Source: JAKASX01 sp035534495 (GTDB lineage Bacteria; Acidobacteriota; Terriglobia; Acidiferrales; UBA7541). Taken from it: a stretch of 10,375 nucleotides of DNA. The position numbers and the translations under genes were made by a program. The number at the start of each line of letters is the position of its first letter. Positions within the stretch are counted from its first letter, which is position 1. Shown here in pieces: positions 1-6,285 of this stretch. The DNA is taken from contig DATLRW010000026.1 in assembly GCA_035534495.1 (NCBI GenBank), positions 1 to 10,375 of the forward strand, given 5' to 3'. The notes beneath the pieces are model-generated. The model worked only from the letters and a program-made list of their open reading frames with translations. It ran no database searches and was not told the DNA's origin.

Positions 1-18
1 GGGGGATCGGAGTGCTGT

Positions 19-1209
19 ATGTTGATTGACGAAACCTCGGGGAATCCTCGCCCGGCGCAGTCCGAGACCGCCGCCGAGTCCCCACTCGTGGTCATCAGCA
101 TCCTGAACTGGAACGGCTGGCAGGACACGCTCGAATGTCTGGAATCCGTTCGGCGGCTCGACTATCCGAATTACCTGACCGTCGTTGTCGATAACGGTTC
201 CTGGAACGGCTCGGCGGACAAGATCAAAGCCTGGGCGGAAGAAAACCTCGGCACCGGTCACTTCATCGCCGATTACACCCGCGAGACGGCCCTCGCGGGC
301 GGGGACGCCGCAACCGAGGGGGCGCTCGACCGAGAACCATCCGCAGACAGAATCGTTCTCATCCGCAACGAAGAGAACCTCGGATTCACAGGCGGCAACA
401 ACGTATCCATTCACTACGGGCTGAGGAGGGGACGGGAGGCAAACTTCGTAATGCTTCTGAACAACGACGCAAAGGTCGCGCACGACTGTCTGGGCCAACT
501 CGTAGCAGTGGCACGGGGCGCGGGAGCCGGGATAGTTAGCGCGGTGATCACCCTTGAAAGCTCCGGGGAAGCACGGAGCCGCGCCCCGTTTGAGTCAGCA
601 ACGCGGGCGCTTTTTCTCTTCCTCCCCTTCGTCACGCGCGCCTCCACGGATCTTCCTCAGGACGCCGATTTCATGTGGGTTCCCTCCAGCCACGGAGGGG
701 CAGTCCTGATCTCCAGCCGCGTCCTCCGAGACGTCTTCCAATCCCGCGCAGAGTACCTGAACAGCCGCCTCTTCATGTACGGGGACGAATGGGACCTGCA
801 CTTTCACGCCACGAGACATGGACATAAGGCCGCCCTAGCAGTGAGGGCATTCGCATACCACAAAGGCGCCGGCAGCTCAACGGGCAACATTTTACGCGTG
901 TGCTACTACAGGGAGAGGAACAGGATACTGTCGGCCAACCAAGTGCTACCTTTTCACCTGAGCGCCCTCTACCACGCACTAAACATCCCAAGATTGGCGC
1001 TTAGGATAGCGAAGTGGACTGCCCAGGGTGACCTCCCTATGGCGAAGACCATCCTCTCCGGTCAAGTCGACGGTTACCGCGGCGTGGGCGGGAAATGGAA
1101 GCACCACGACGAACCCCACCCCTTCGGGCATGTGGGGCAACAGCCGTCCCGCCGCAGCGCGCCGGAAGCCGGTAGACGGAAGAGCCGGGGCACGGAGCCC
1201 CATGCCTAG
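19..1209 (+). CDS. GT2 glycosyltransferase, rhamnosyltransferase-like (paralog A)
   Basis: Predicted cytoplasmic inverting glycosyltransferase of family GT2, transferring a sugar from a nucleotide donor to a growing lipid-linked oligosaccharide. The 396-residue protein opens with the GT-A strand ISILNWNGWQDTLECLES (residues 26-43), then VVDNGS (56-61), the NEENLGFTGGNN segment (117-128) and the metal-binding NND (148-150). These are the marks of the rhamnosyltransferase-like GT2 branch, though the donor sugar cannot be read from them. A polar insert of about 40 residues (roughly 75-112) sits between the nucleotide-binding strand and NEENLGF. The acceptor-side acidic motif reads GDEWDL (255-260) instead of the usual EDxDL. 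The start is supported by GGAG at 9-12, six bases before the ATG. Residues 24-138 are about 83% identical to gene 4 (3092-4159), but the rest is not. The last 31 residues are a low-complexity tail rich in R, P, G and S that gene 4 lacks. The end overlaps the next gene by 8 bases. Confidence 0.9.
   Translation: MLIDETSGNPRPAQSETAAESPLVVISILNWNGWQDTLECLESVRRLDYPNYLTVVVDNGSWNGSADKIKAWAEENLGTGHFIADYTRETALAGGDAATEGALDREPSADRIVLIRNEENLGFTGGNNVSIHYGLRRGREANFVMLLNNDAKVAHDCLGQLVAVARGAGAGIVSAVITLESSGEARSRAPFESATRALFLFLPFVTRASTDLPQDADFMWVPSSHGGAVLISSRVLRDVFQSRAEYLNSRLFMYGDEWDLHFHATRHGHKAALAVRAFAYHKGAGSSTGNILRVCYYRERNRILSANQVLPFHLSALYHALNIPRLALRIAKWTAQGDLPMAKTILSGQVDGYRGVGGKWKHHDEPHPFGHVGQQPSRRSAPEAGRRKSRGTEPHA
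88..432 (+). repeat. Duplicated 5' half of GT2 paralogs (copy 1)
   Basis: This segment encodes residues 24-138 of the first gene and aligns without gaps to 3119-3463. By hand count 95 of 115 encoded residues match. Perfect DNA matches include 32 bases (94-125 against 3125-3156) and 26 bases (205-230 against 3236-3261). Similarity falls away just downstream. Confidence 0.85.
1194..1197 (+). promoter_or_regulatory. Ribosome binding site for the second GT2 gene
   Basis: GGAG lies four bases before the ATG at 1202, inside the end of the preceding gene. It helps choose this start over the in-frame upstream ATG at 1028, which would add 58 low-complexity residues that read in an alternative frame of gene 1. 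Confidence 0.5.
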
Positions 1210-2125
1210 GCTCTCCGTAGTCATCCCCACGCACAATCGTAAGGACATCCTCCTCATGGCCTTGCGAGCCTACGGTTCACAAATGCCGCCGAAAGGGGAC
1301 GCGGAGCTGCTCGTGGTCGACGACGGATCGACGGACGGAACGGGCGAGGCCCTTGCGCGCGCGCCGCTCGGTCGCCAGCCGTGGTTGCGATATATATCTC
1401 AGCCCTGCCGGGGACAGGCAGCCGCGCGAAATCATGGCATCCGCGAATCCCGCGGAGACATCATCCTCTTCACAGACGACGACATCATTCCATGCCCGGA
1501 CCTCGTCGCTGAACATCTCACCTGGCACGGGAGACACCGGGAACCCTCTGCGGGCATCCTCGGGCACGTCGCGTGGTCCCGGGACGTCAACCCGACGCCT
1601 TTCATGGAGTGGCTTGGGCAAGACGGCGTCGTTTTCGCCTATGGCCACATCCGCGGGGGACAGGAACTGCGACACGGATACTTCTACTCGAGCAACATAA
1701 GCCTGAAAAGGAAATTCCTAGTCGAAAACGGTCTCTTCGACGAGGACTTCTCCTCGTATGGCTGTGAGGATGTCGAGCTGGGCGAGCGGCTAATGAGGAA
1801 GGGACTGTGCCTCTTCTACAACCGCCAAGCGCTCGGCTACCACCACAAGAGAATGTCCGTGGCAGACGTCTGGCGCCGAGCCGAGCTCGTCGATAGATCC
1901 CGACAGCTACTCAGGGCAAAGTCCCAGGATCCCCATCCCGCCCGGAAGAGGGGCCTGGCCCGCACGGCCCTCCGGGGCCTACTTCGCGCAACCCTGCCGC
2001 CGCTCGCCCCGGTCATCCGACTGTTCGACACCCGGCTTCCCCTTCCGTGGGTTGTTTATCGGGCCTTCTACTTCCACTACATCCTGCCCAAGGTTAGGGC
2101 AACACTCGGCGCTCCCACCGACTAA
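1202..2125 (+). CDS. GT2 glycosyltransferase
   Basis: Predicted GT-A-fold family-2 glycosyltransferase of 307 residues acting in the same polysaccharide pathway. Motifs in order: LSVVIPTHNRKD at the N-terminus (residues 4-15), the nucleotide-binding VVDDGSTDG (38-46), the QAAARNHGI helix (72-80), the metal-binding DXD as TDDD (91-94), and the acidic GCEDVELGER motif (187-196) that normally supplies the catalytic base. All key acidic residues are intact, so the enzyme looks functional. The reading frame is open upstream to 1028, but the fold begins right at the ATG at 1202, which is preceded by GGAG (1194-1197). I therefore start it there, with an 8-base overlap with the preceding gene that suggests translational coupling. 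The last 60 residues are basic and then hydrophobic (LPLPWVVYRAFYFHYILP) and may rest on the membrane. The sugar specificity is unknown. Confidence 0.9.
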   Translation: MPRLSVVIPTHNRKDILLMALRAYGSQMPPKGDAELLVVDDGSTDGTGEALARAPLGRQPWLRYISQPCRGQAAARNHGIRESRGDIILFTDDDIIPCPDLVAEHLTWHGRHREPSAGILGHVAWSRDVNPTPFMEWLGQDGVVFAYGHIRGGQELRHGYFYSSNISLKRKFLVENGLFDEDFSSYGCEDVELGERLMRKGLCLFYNRQALGYHHKRMSVADVWRRAELVDRSRQLLRAKSQDPHPARKRGLARTALRGLLRATLPPLAPVIRLFDTRLPLPWVVYRAFYFHYILPKVRATLGAPTD

Positions 2126-2155
2126 GCCGAATGGCATCGCCTCGCGAGAAAGCAG

Positions 2156-3055
2156 ATGGACTCTCCATTTGTTTTAATCACTCCTGCCTATAACGAGGAG
2201 AAAAGACTTCAGCGCTGCATCGAGTCGGTTGCAGCGCAGACGCTTTTGCCTCTGCGCTGGGTCATCGTCAGCGACGGTTCGACGGACCGAACAGATGAAA
2301 TTGTTAAGGAAGCTGCATGCCGCCACCCGTTCATCTCTTACCTGCGCCTCGAGAGGCCGGCGCAGGACCGGCGGTCGACCGACCGGATCACGAAAGGAAT
2401 CGTCGCCGCCGTGATGGCTGGCGTGGAGACAGTGGCTTCACTCGATTACATGTACCTCGCAAAGATGGATGCGGACGTCACACTGGAACCGGCATTTTTC
2501 GAAAAGGTCTTGCGTCGCATGGAGGGGGATCCCCGGCTAGGGCTGGCAGGCGGAGGCATTTACAACGTGGGCGCGCCCGGAGGGTTCCTCAATCCGGAAT
2601 TCGTTGGCGGGCCGGTGCGCGTTTTTCGGAGAGAATGCTGGAAATCGATTGGCGGCCTGCTGCCGTTTGGCCATGAGGACGTGACATCGGCCGCCAGCGC
2701 ACGCATGAAGGGGTGGACTGTACGTTGTTTCCCTGAGATCAAGGCCTATCAGCATGATGTCCCAAGGAACACCGCTCGGGAGAAAATCCCGGTCTGCTTC
2801 CATCTCGGACAGTTGGACTACATCATGGGCGGCCTCCTTTCCTTCGAGCTTGCTCGCTCAGGCACAAGGATGCTGAAGCATCCATTGTTCCTGGCTGGCG
2901 GCTCGGTGCTGCTCGGTTACCTGTGGGCACGGGTGCGGCGGATGCCAATCGAGCTGCCGCCCGACCTCCTCGAATTCATGCAGGCGGAGCAAAGGCGGAA
3001 GCTGCATGAGAAGCTTTCGTGGCGCGCTGTGCGCCCGGGCGCCTCCAATGTGTAA
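2156..3055 (+). CDS. GT2 glycosyltransferase with C-terminal hydrophobic region
   Basis: Predicted family-2 glycosyltransferase of 299 residues. Visible motifs are FVLITPAYNEEKRL (residues 5-18), the nucleotide-binding VSDGSTD (38-44), the DXD as MDADV (104-108) and GHEDV (172-176), the likely catalytic-base motif. A Gly-rich segment AGGGIYN (131-137) precedes the acceptor site. The C-terminal third has a hydrophobic stretch (PLFLAGGSVLLGYLW, about 224-238) followed by a charged tail with LLEFMQAEQRRKLHEKL (253-269). This is a recurring architecture in GT2 enzymes of exopolysaccharide clusters and suggests membrane contact. The gene lies 30 bases after the previous stop. The Shine-Dalgarno is weak (GAGAAAG upstream of 2156), but the start fits the fold. 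The donor and acceptor are unknown. All key acidic residues are present. Confidence 0.88.
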   Translation: MDSPFVLITPAYNEEKRLQRCIESVAAQTLLPLRWVIVSDGSTDRTDEIVKEAACRHPFISYLRLERPAQDRRSTDRITKGIVAAVMAGVETVASLDYMYLAKMDADVTLEPAFFEKVLRRMEGDPRLGLAGGGIYNVGAPGGFLNPEFVGGPVRVFRRECWKSIGGLLPFGHEDVTSAASARMKGWTVRCFPEIKAYQHDVPRNTAREKIPVCFHLGQLDYIMGGLLSFELARSGTRMLKHPLFLAGGSVLLGYLWARVRRMPIELPPDLLEFMQAEQRRKLHEKLSWRAVRPGASNV

Positions 3056-3091
3056 TGGCTCGAAAGCTACAAGGACCGCCGGGGACTGGCC

Positions 3092-4159
3092 ATGATCCCG
3101 CAAGCTAATAAACCAAAGGTAGCGATCAGCATCCTGAACTGGAACGGCTGGCAGGATACGCTCGAGTGCCTGGAATCCGTTCGGCAACTGGATTACCCGA
3201 ATTACCTAACCGTCGTGGTCGACAATGGCTCAACAAACGGCTCGGCGGACAAGATCAAAGCGTGGGCGGAAGCAAATCTTGGCCCCGGTCACGTCATTGC
3301 CGACTACTCGCGCGGAGCCGCGCTCGCCGGCGGCGACCCCGGAACCGAAAATGCCCTCGACCGCGCTTCTTCTCCGTCTCGCATGGTCCTGATCCGCAAC
3401 GAGGAAAACCTCGGCTTCACCGGCGGGAATAACGTCGCTATCCACTGCGCCCTACGCCGGGGCGCGGACTATGTTTTTCTTCTCAACAATGACGCCGCCC
3501 CGGAACCCAGTTGTCTGTCGCAACTTGTGGCCGTGGACGCGGAGGCCGACGCCGGCATGGTTGGCGCCATGGTGCTGGACGGGGAGGGGCAAAGGGTACT
3601 GTTTGGCGGCCGGGCGCCGCTCTTACGCCAGTTTTTTTCGCCTCTGGTCAACTGGCACCTCCCCCCTCCCGAGGGGCACAACGGGTTCTGGGATTCGTTC
3701 CTGCTGCCGGGGACGGCCATGCTACTCCGCAGCGACGTCCTCCAAGCACTGGCGCGAAGGCATGGGGAGTACTTCGACCAGAGCCTCTTCATGTATGGAG
3801 AGTCGATCGTGCTTTCGAGCCGCGCCCGCAAGGCCGGCTACCGAGGTCTCTTTGCCGGTGCGGCGCGCGTCCGCCACATGGGAGGGACCGGTTCCGGCGG
3901 CGCTCGCAGCTCCCTTACCTTCTATTACCCCACCAGGAACGCGATTCGCACGGCAAGGGAACTGCTCCCGCCTTGGTGGGGAGCGCTCTTTTATCTGACC
4001 AACACCCCGGTTTGCCTGACGCGGGCCGCAAGACACGCCCTAGCGGGCCGGGCCCACACAGGTTGGGCCGTGCTGCAAGGCCTGATCGATGGCTATCGGG
4101 GCGTCGGCGGGAAATGGAAACGCCACGACGAGGAGGTCCAAAGACATGCGGCTTCCTAA
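3092..4159 (+). CDS. GT2 glycosyltransferase, rhamnosyltransferase-like (paralog B)
   Basis: Predicted GT2 glycosyltransferase of 355 residues and the paralog of the first gene in the window. It has ISILNWNGWQDTLECLES (residues 12-29), VVDNGSTNG (42-50), NEENLGFTGGNN (103-114) and the metal-binding LLNNDA (130-135), plus the same inserted polar stretch (about 61-98) before NEENLGF. The acceptor-side motif, usually GEDVDL, reads GESIVL (236-241). Both aspartates are missing, which could change or weaken catalysis. The two paralogs share the ending GYRGVGGKWK, after which this protein stops within 11 residues. GGGGA at 3081-3085, six bases before the ATG, supports the start. It lies 36 bases downstream of the previous gene and overlaps the next by 14 bases, with that gene's ribosome binding site embedded in its last codons. 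The shared N-terminal half would predict the same nucleotide-sugar donor as gene 1. Confidence 0.9.
   Translation: MIPQANKPKVAISILNWNGWQDTLECLESVRQLDYPNYLTVVVDNGSTNGSADKIKAWAEANLGPGHVIADYSRGAALAGGDPGTENALDRASSPSRMVLIRNEENLGFTGGNNVAIHCALRRGADYVFLLNNDAAPEPSCLSQLVAVDAEADAGMVGAMVLDGEGQRVLFGGRAPLLRQFFSPLVNWHLPPPEGHNGFWDSFLLPGTAMLLRSDVLQALARRHGEYFDQSLFMYGESIVLSSRARKAGYRGLFAGAARVRHMGGTGSGGARSSLTFYYPTRNAIRTARELLPPWWGALFYLTNTPVCLTRAARHALAGRAHTGWAVLQGLIDGYRGVGGKWKRHDEEVQRHAAS
3119..3463 (+). repeat. Duplicated 5' half of GT2 paralogs (copy 2)
   Basis: This is the partner of the segment at 88-432, in direct orientation about 3 kb apart. It encodes the donor-binding half of the GT-A domain, residues 10-124 of the fourth gene. 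Such a direct repeat is long enough to recombine with copy 1 and delete or duplicate genes 1-3. Confidence 0.85.
4131..4137 (+). promoter_or_regulatory. Strong ribosome binding site for the first GT4 gene
   Basis: AGGAGGT is a near-perfect Shine-Dalgarno, eight bases before the ATG at 4146 and inside the last codons of the preceding gene. It fixes the GT4 start at 4146 rather than the in-frame ATG at 4089. Confidence 0.8.
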
Positions 4160-5354
4160 GGTTGCCGTCGCGCATCCCTGTCTGGGCTCCGGCGGGTCGG
4201 AGATTGGCACGCTACAGGCGATCAGCGCGCTCAAACGGAATTTCGACGTCACACTAATCACCGGCGGCCCGGTCGACTTGGATCGGCTGAATCGCTATTA
4301 CGGGACGAGCCTGCGCGCGGACGAGTTCTCGATTCGCACGGTCCCAATGCCACTCGGACTCCGCCGCTCAGCGAAGTTCGCAGGGCTTCGCGGAGCTTTT
4401 TACCAGCGCTATTTGCAGCAGGTCGCGCCTGAGTTCGATTTGATGATCAGCGCCTACAACGTATGCGATTTCGGCGTGCCGGGCATTCAGCTCATCGCCG
4501 ATTTCTCCTTTGTGAGAGAGTGGCGCACCCAGACTCACCCTTCGCTCGCCAACCATAGAAAGTGGTGGTATGGAAATTCGCCATTGCGTCACGCCTACCT
4601 TGGCCTGTGCGACACGATCGCTGGGCAGCACGCGGATGGCTGGAGAAGAAACGCCACCATCGCCAAATGCGAGTGGGCTGCCGGGATCCTGCGGAGTGAA
4701 TTTGGGATCGAACCGAAAGTGATCTACCCTCCCGTCGTTTTCGATTTTCCGCCTGTCTCCTGGGAAGAGAAAGAAGCTGGGTTCGTCTGCATCGGACGCG
4801 TGGTGCCTGAGAAGCGCATGGACGCCGTGATTGCGATTCTGGAAAGGGTCCGCGAAGCCGGCCATGACGTCCATCTCCACATTTTGGGAGGGGTGGACAA
4901 TTCGTCGTTTGGCCGGAGGCTCAAAGGGCTCTCCGCGTCCCGGAATTGGGTCCTGCTGGAGGGTTCCACTTTCGGCCAGAAGAAAAAAAGCCTGGCTGCC
5001 GGGCATCGCTTCGGTATCAACGGCTGCGAGGTGGACAACATGCCGAACGCCGTCGCCGAAATGGTCAAGGCAGGGTGCATACCGTTTGTCCCCAGCGGCG
5101 GTGGACAGAAGGAGATCGTCGATCACCCGGCGCTGATCTTCGCGGATGACAATGACGCGGTGAAAAAGATCAAAGCCGTCCTCTCGAATCCCGATTTACA
5201 ACAGTCCCTCCGCTATCATCTTTCCAGACAGGCCCTGAAATTTTCCGTGCAGAATTTCCAAAAGAGCCTCCGGGAAGTAGTCGATGAATTTCTGGCGGAA
5301 AAGACCGCACACGCCGCGGACCGTCCTTCGGTCAGCGAGGTCTCCGCTGCCTGA
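4146..5354 (+). CDS. GT4 glycosyltransferase
   Basis: Predicted retaining GT-B glycosyltransferase of family GT4, 402 residues, transferring a sugar from a nucleotide donor in the cytoplasm. The N-terminal Rossmann half starts with KVAVAHPCLGSGGSEIGT (residues 5-22), whose Gly-rich loop is typical of the fold. The C-terminal donor-binding half has CIGRVVPEKRMD (215-226), HLHILGG (243-249) and INGCEVDNMPNAVAEM (291-306), followed by AGCIPFVPSGGGQKEIV (309-325). That last block resembles the ALG11-like group of GT4, where the E-x7-E motif reads EHFGIxVAE. Here the first glutamate is replaced by Asp297 (D-x7-E305), with an additional Glu at 295. The start at 4146 is fixed by an excellent ribosome binding site and by the fold beginning there. 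It overlaps gene 4 by 14 bases and, with the chosen start of the next gene, overlaps that by 71. The sugar specificity is unknown. Confidence 0.9.
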   Translation: MRLPKVAVAHPCLGSGGSEIGTLQAISALKRNFDVTLITGGPVDLDRLNRYYGTSLRADEFSIRTVPMPLGLRRSAKFAGLRGAFYQRYLQQVAPEFDLMISAYNVCDFGVPGIQLIADFSFVREWRTQTHPSLANHRKWWYGNSPLRHAYLGLCDTIAGQHADGWRRNATIAKCEWAAGILRSEFGIEPKVIYPPVVFDFPPVSWEEKEAGFVCIGRVVPEKRMDAVIAILERVREAGHDVHLHILGGVDNSSFGRRLKGLSASRNWVLLEGSTFGQKKKSLAAGHRFGINGCEVDNMPNAVAEMVKAGCIPFVPSGGGQKEIVDHPALIFADDNDAVKKIKAVLSNPDLQQSLRYHLSRQALKFSVQNFQKSLREVVDEFLAEKTAHAADRPSVSEVSAA

Positions 5355-6273
5355 CCCATCACACAAGCTCGCCGTCGTGATTCCGACCATCGGGCGCTAC
5401 GTCGAACTGCGGCGCATGCTGGAAAGCCTGGCCGCGCAGACCCGTCTGCCGGAGCAGGCGCTGATTATCGGTGAGGGAGACGGCAACGCCGAGATCGCGC
5501 GAGACTTCGCGCAACTGCATACAGAATTCATCAGCATGCCTGGCTCGTCCATCTGCGATGCCCGAAATCGAGGGGCGCGAGATGCGCGGCCCGACGTGGA
5601 TCTGATCGCCTTCATGGACGACGACATCGTTCTGGAACCCCAGGCCATCGAGGCCCTGATGGACTTTTGGGACAAAGCGCCCGAAGACCTGGGCGGTACT
5701 GGCTGCAATCTGATGAATTATCCCGAGGTCTACGCGCGGAGGCTAAAGAGCCTGCCGCTTGTCTCCCGTCTAGGCCTCTATGACTCCCGCAAGGGAGCAG
5801 TGCTTCGCTCTGGCGTTCACACGATGATGCCCGGCATTGCGGAAACGATTTATGTCCAGTGGCTCCCGACCTACGCCGTGGTCTACCCTAGAAAGGTTCT
5901 TGCGGAGTTTCACTTCGACGAATGGTTCGAGAGCTACAGCTACCTGGAAGACCTCGATCTTAGCTACCGGGTCGGAAAAAAGTACCGGCTGGCCGTAGTC
6001 GCTGACGCGCGCTTCTATCACTATCCGTCGAAGACTGGCCGGCCAAATTGGTACCTGTTCGGGAAGAAGGAAGTTCTCAATCGCCTGCATTTCATCTCCA
6101 AGCACCCGGAATTCTCACGTCCCGCCTGCTATTTGGCGCTTTCGATTCGCGCCGCGATGAGCGTCTTCCTCGGCGTCACGCGCCGCGAGCCCGGCTTTTT
6201 CAGCCGCGTGGCCGGAAACGTCGCCGGCTTCCTGGCGAATTCATCCAAGGGCCCCAGGCCCGCGGGGTGGTAG
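5284..6273 (+). CDS. GT2 glycosyltransferase
   Basis: Predicted GT2 glycosyltransferase of 329 residues. The GT-A fold begins at KLAVVIPTIGR (28-38), with SICDARNRGARDA (89-101), the DXD as FMDDDIV (110-116) and the acidic LEDLDLSYR (221-229) intact. The usual nucleotide-binding VDDGSTD is replaced by IIGEGDGN (61-68), so the aspartate that normally contacts the base is missing from its standard place. The start is uncertain. ATG 5284 has GGGAAG six bases upstream, but it adds a basic 27-residue lead and overlaps the preceding gene by 71 bases. A CTG at 5347, with GAGG (5337-5340) six bases upstream, would give a 308-residue protein and only an 8-base overlap, like the other junctions here. 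I keep the ATG as the conservative choice. The hydrophobic stretch around 285-300 may be membrane-associated. Confidence 0.85.
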   Translation: MNFWRKRPHTPRTVLRSARSPLPDPSHKLAVVIPTIGRYVELRRMLESLAAQTRLPEQALIIGEGDGNAEIARDFAQLHTEFISMPGSSICDARNRGARDARPDVDLIAFMDDDIVLEPQAIEALMDFWDKAPEDLGGTGCNLMNYPEVYARRLKSLPLVSRLGLYDSRKGAVLRSGVHTMMPGIAETIYVQWLPTYAVVYPRKVLAEFHFDEWFESYSYLEDLDLSYRVGKKYRLAVVADARFYHYPSKTGRPNWYLFGKKEVLNRLHFISKHPEFSRPACYLALSIRAAMSVFLGVTRREPGFFSRVAGNVAGFLANSSKGPRPAGW

Positions 6274-6278
6274 AGAGG
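6273..6278 (+). promoter_or_regulatory. Ribosome binding site for a GTG start
   Basis: GAGAGG lies seven bases before the GTG at 6286 and begins on the last base of the previous stop codon. It supports GTG as the initiation codon of the methyltransferase gene. Confidence 0.6.
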
Positions 6279-6285
6279 TAGATCC

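Noticed and set aside
1028..1201. N-terminal extension of the second GT2 gene from ATG 1028
   Set aside because: The extra 58 residues read as an alternative frame of gene 1. The GT-A fold starts at the ATG at 1202, which has its own ribosome binding site.
420..2125. Apparent excess of AGG/AGA, ATA and CTA codons in the 3' part of gene 1 and in gene 2, as a sign of foreign origin
   Set aside because: A hand count showed AGR codons also present in genes 4 and 5 at not very different levels. The signal is too weak to claim without a proper codon-usage calculation.
3511..4257. Alternative-frame + strand open frame of 248 codons inside gene 4
   Set aside because: The translation is rich in R, G, P and A with no motifs. 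It is a shadow of the GT2 frame.
4368..5126. Long antisense open frame (252 codons) opposite the first GT4
   Set aside because: GC-rich coding DNA often gives long open frames on the opposite strand. The translation has no recognisable domain and the GT4 on the + strand is clear.
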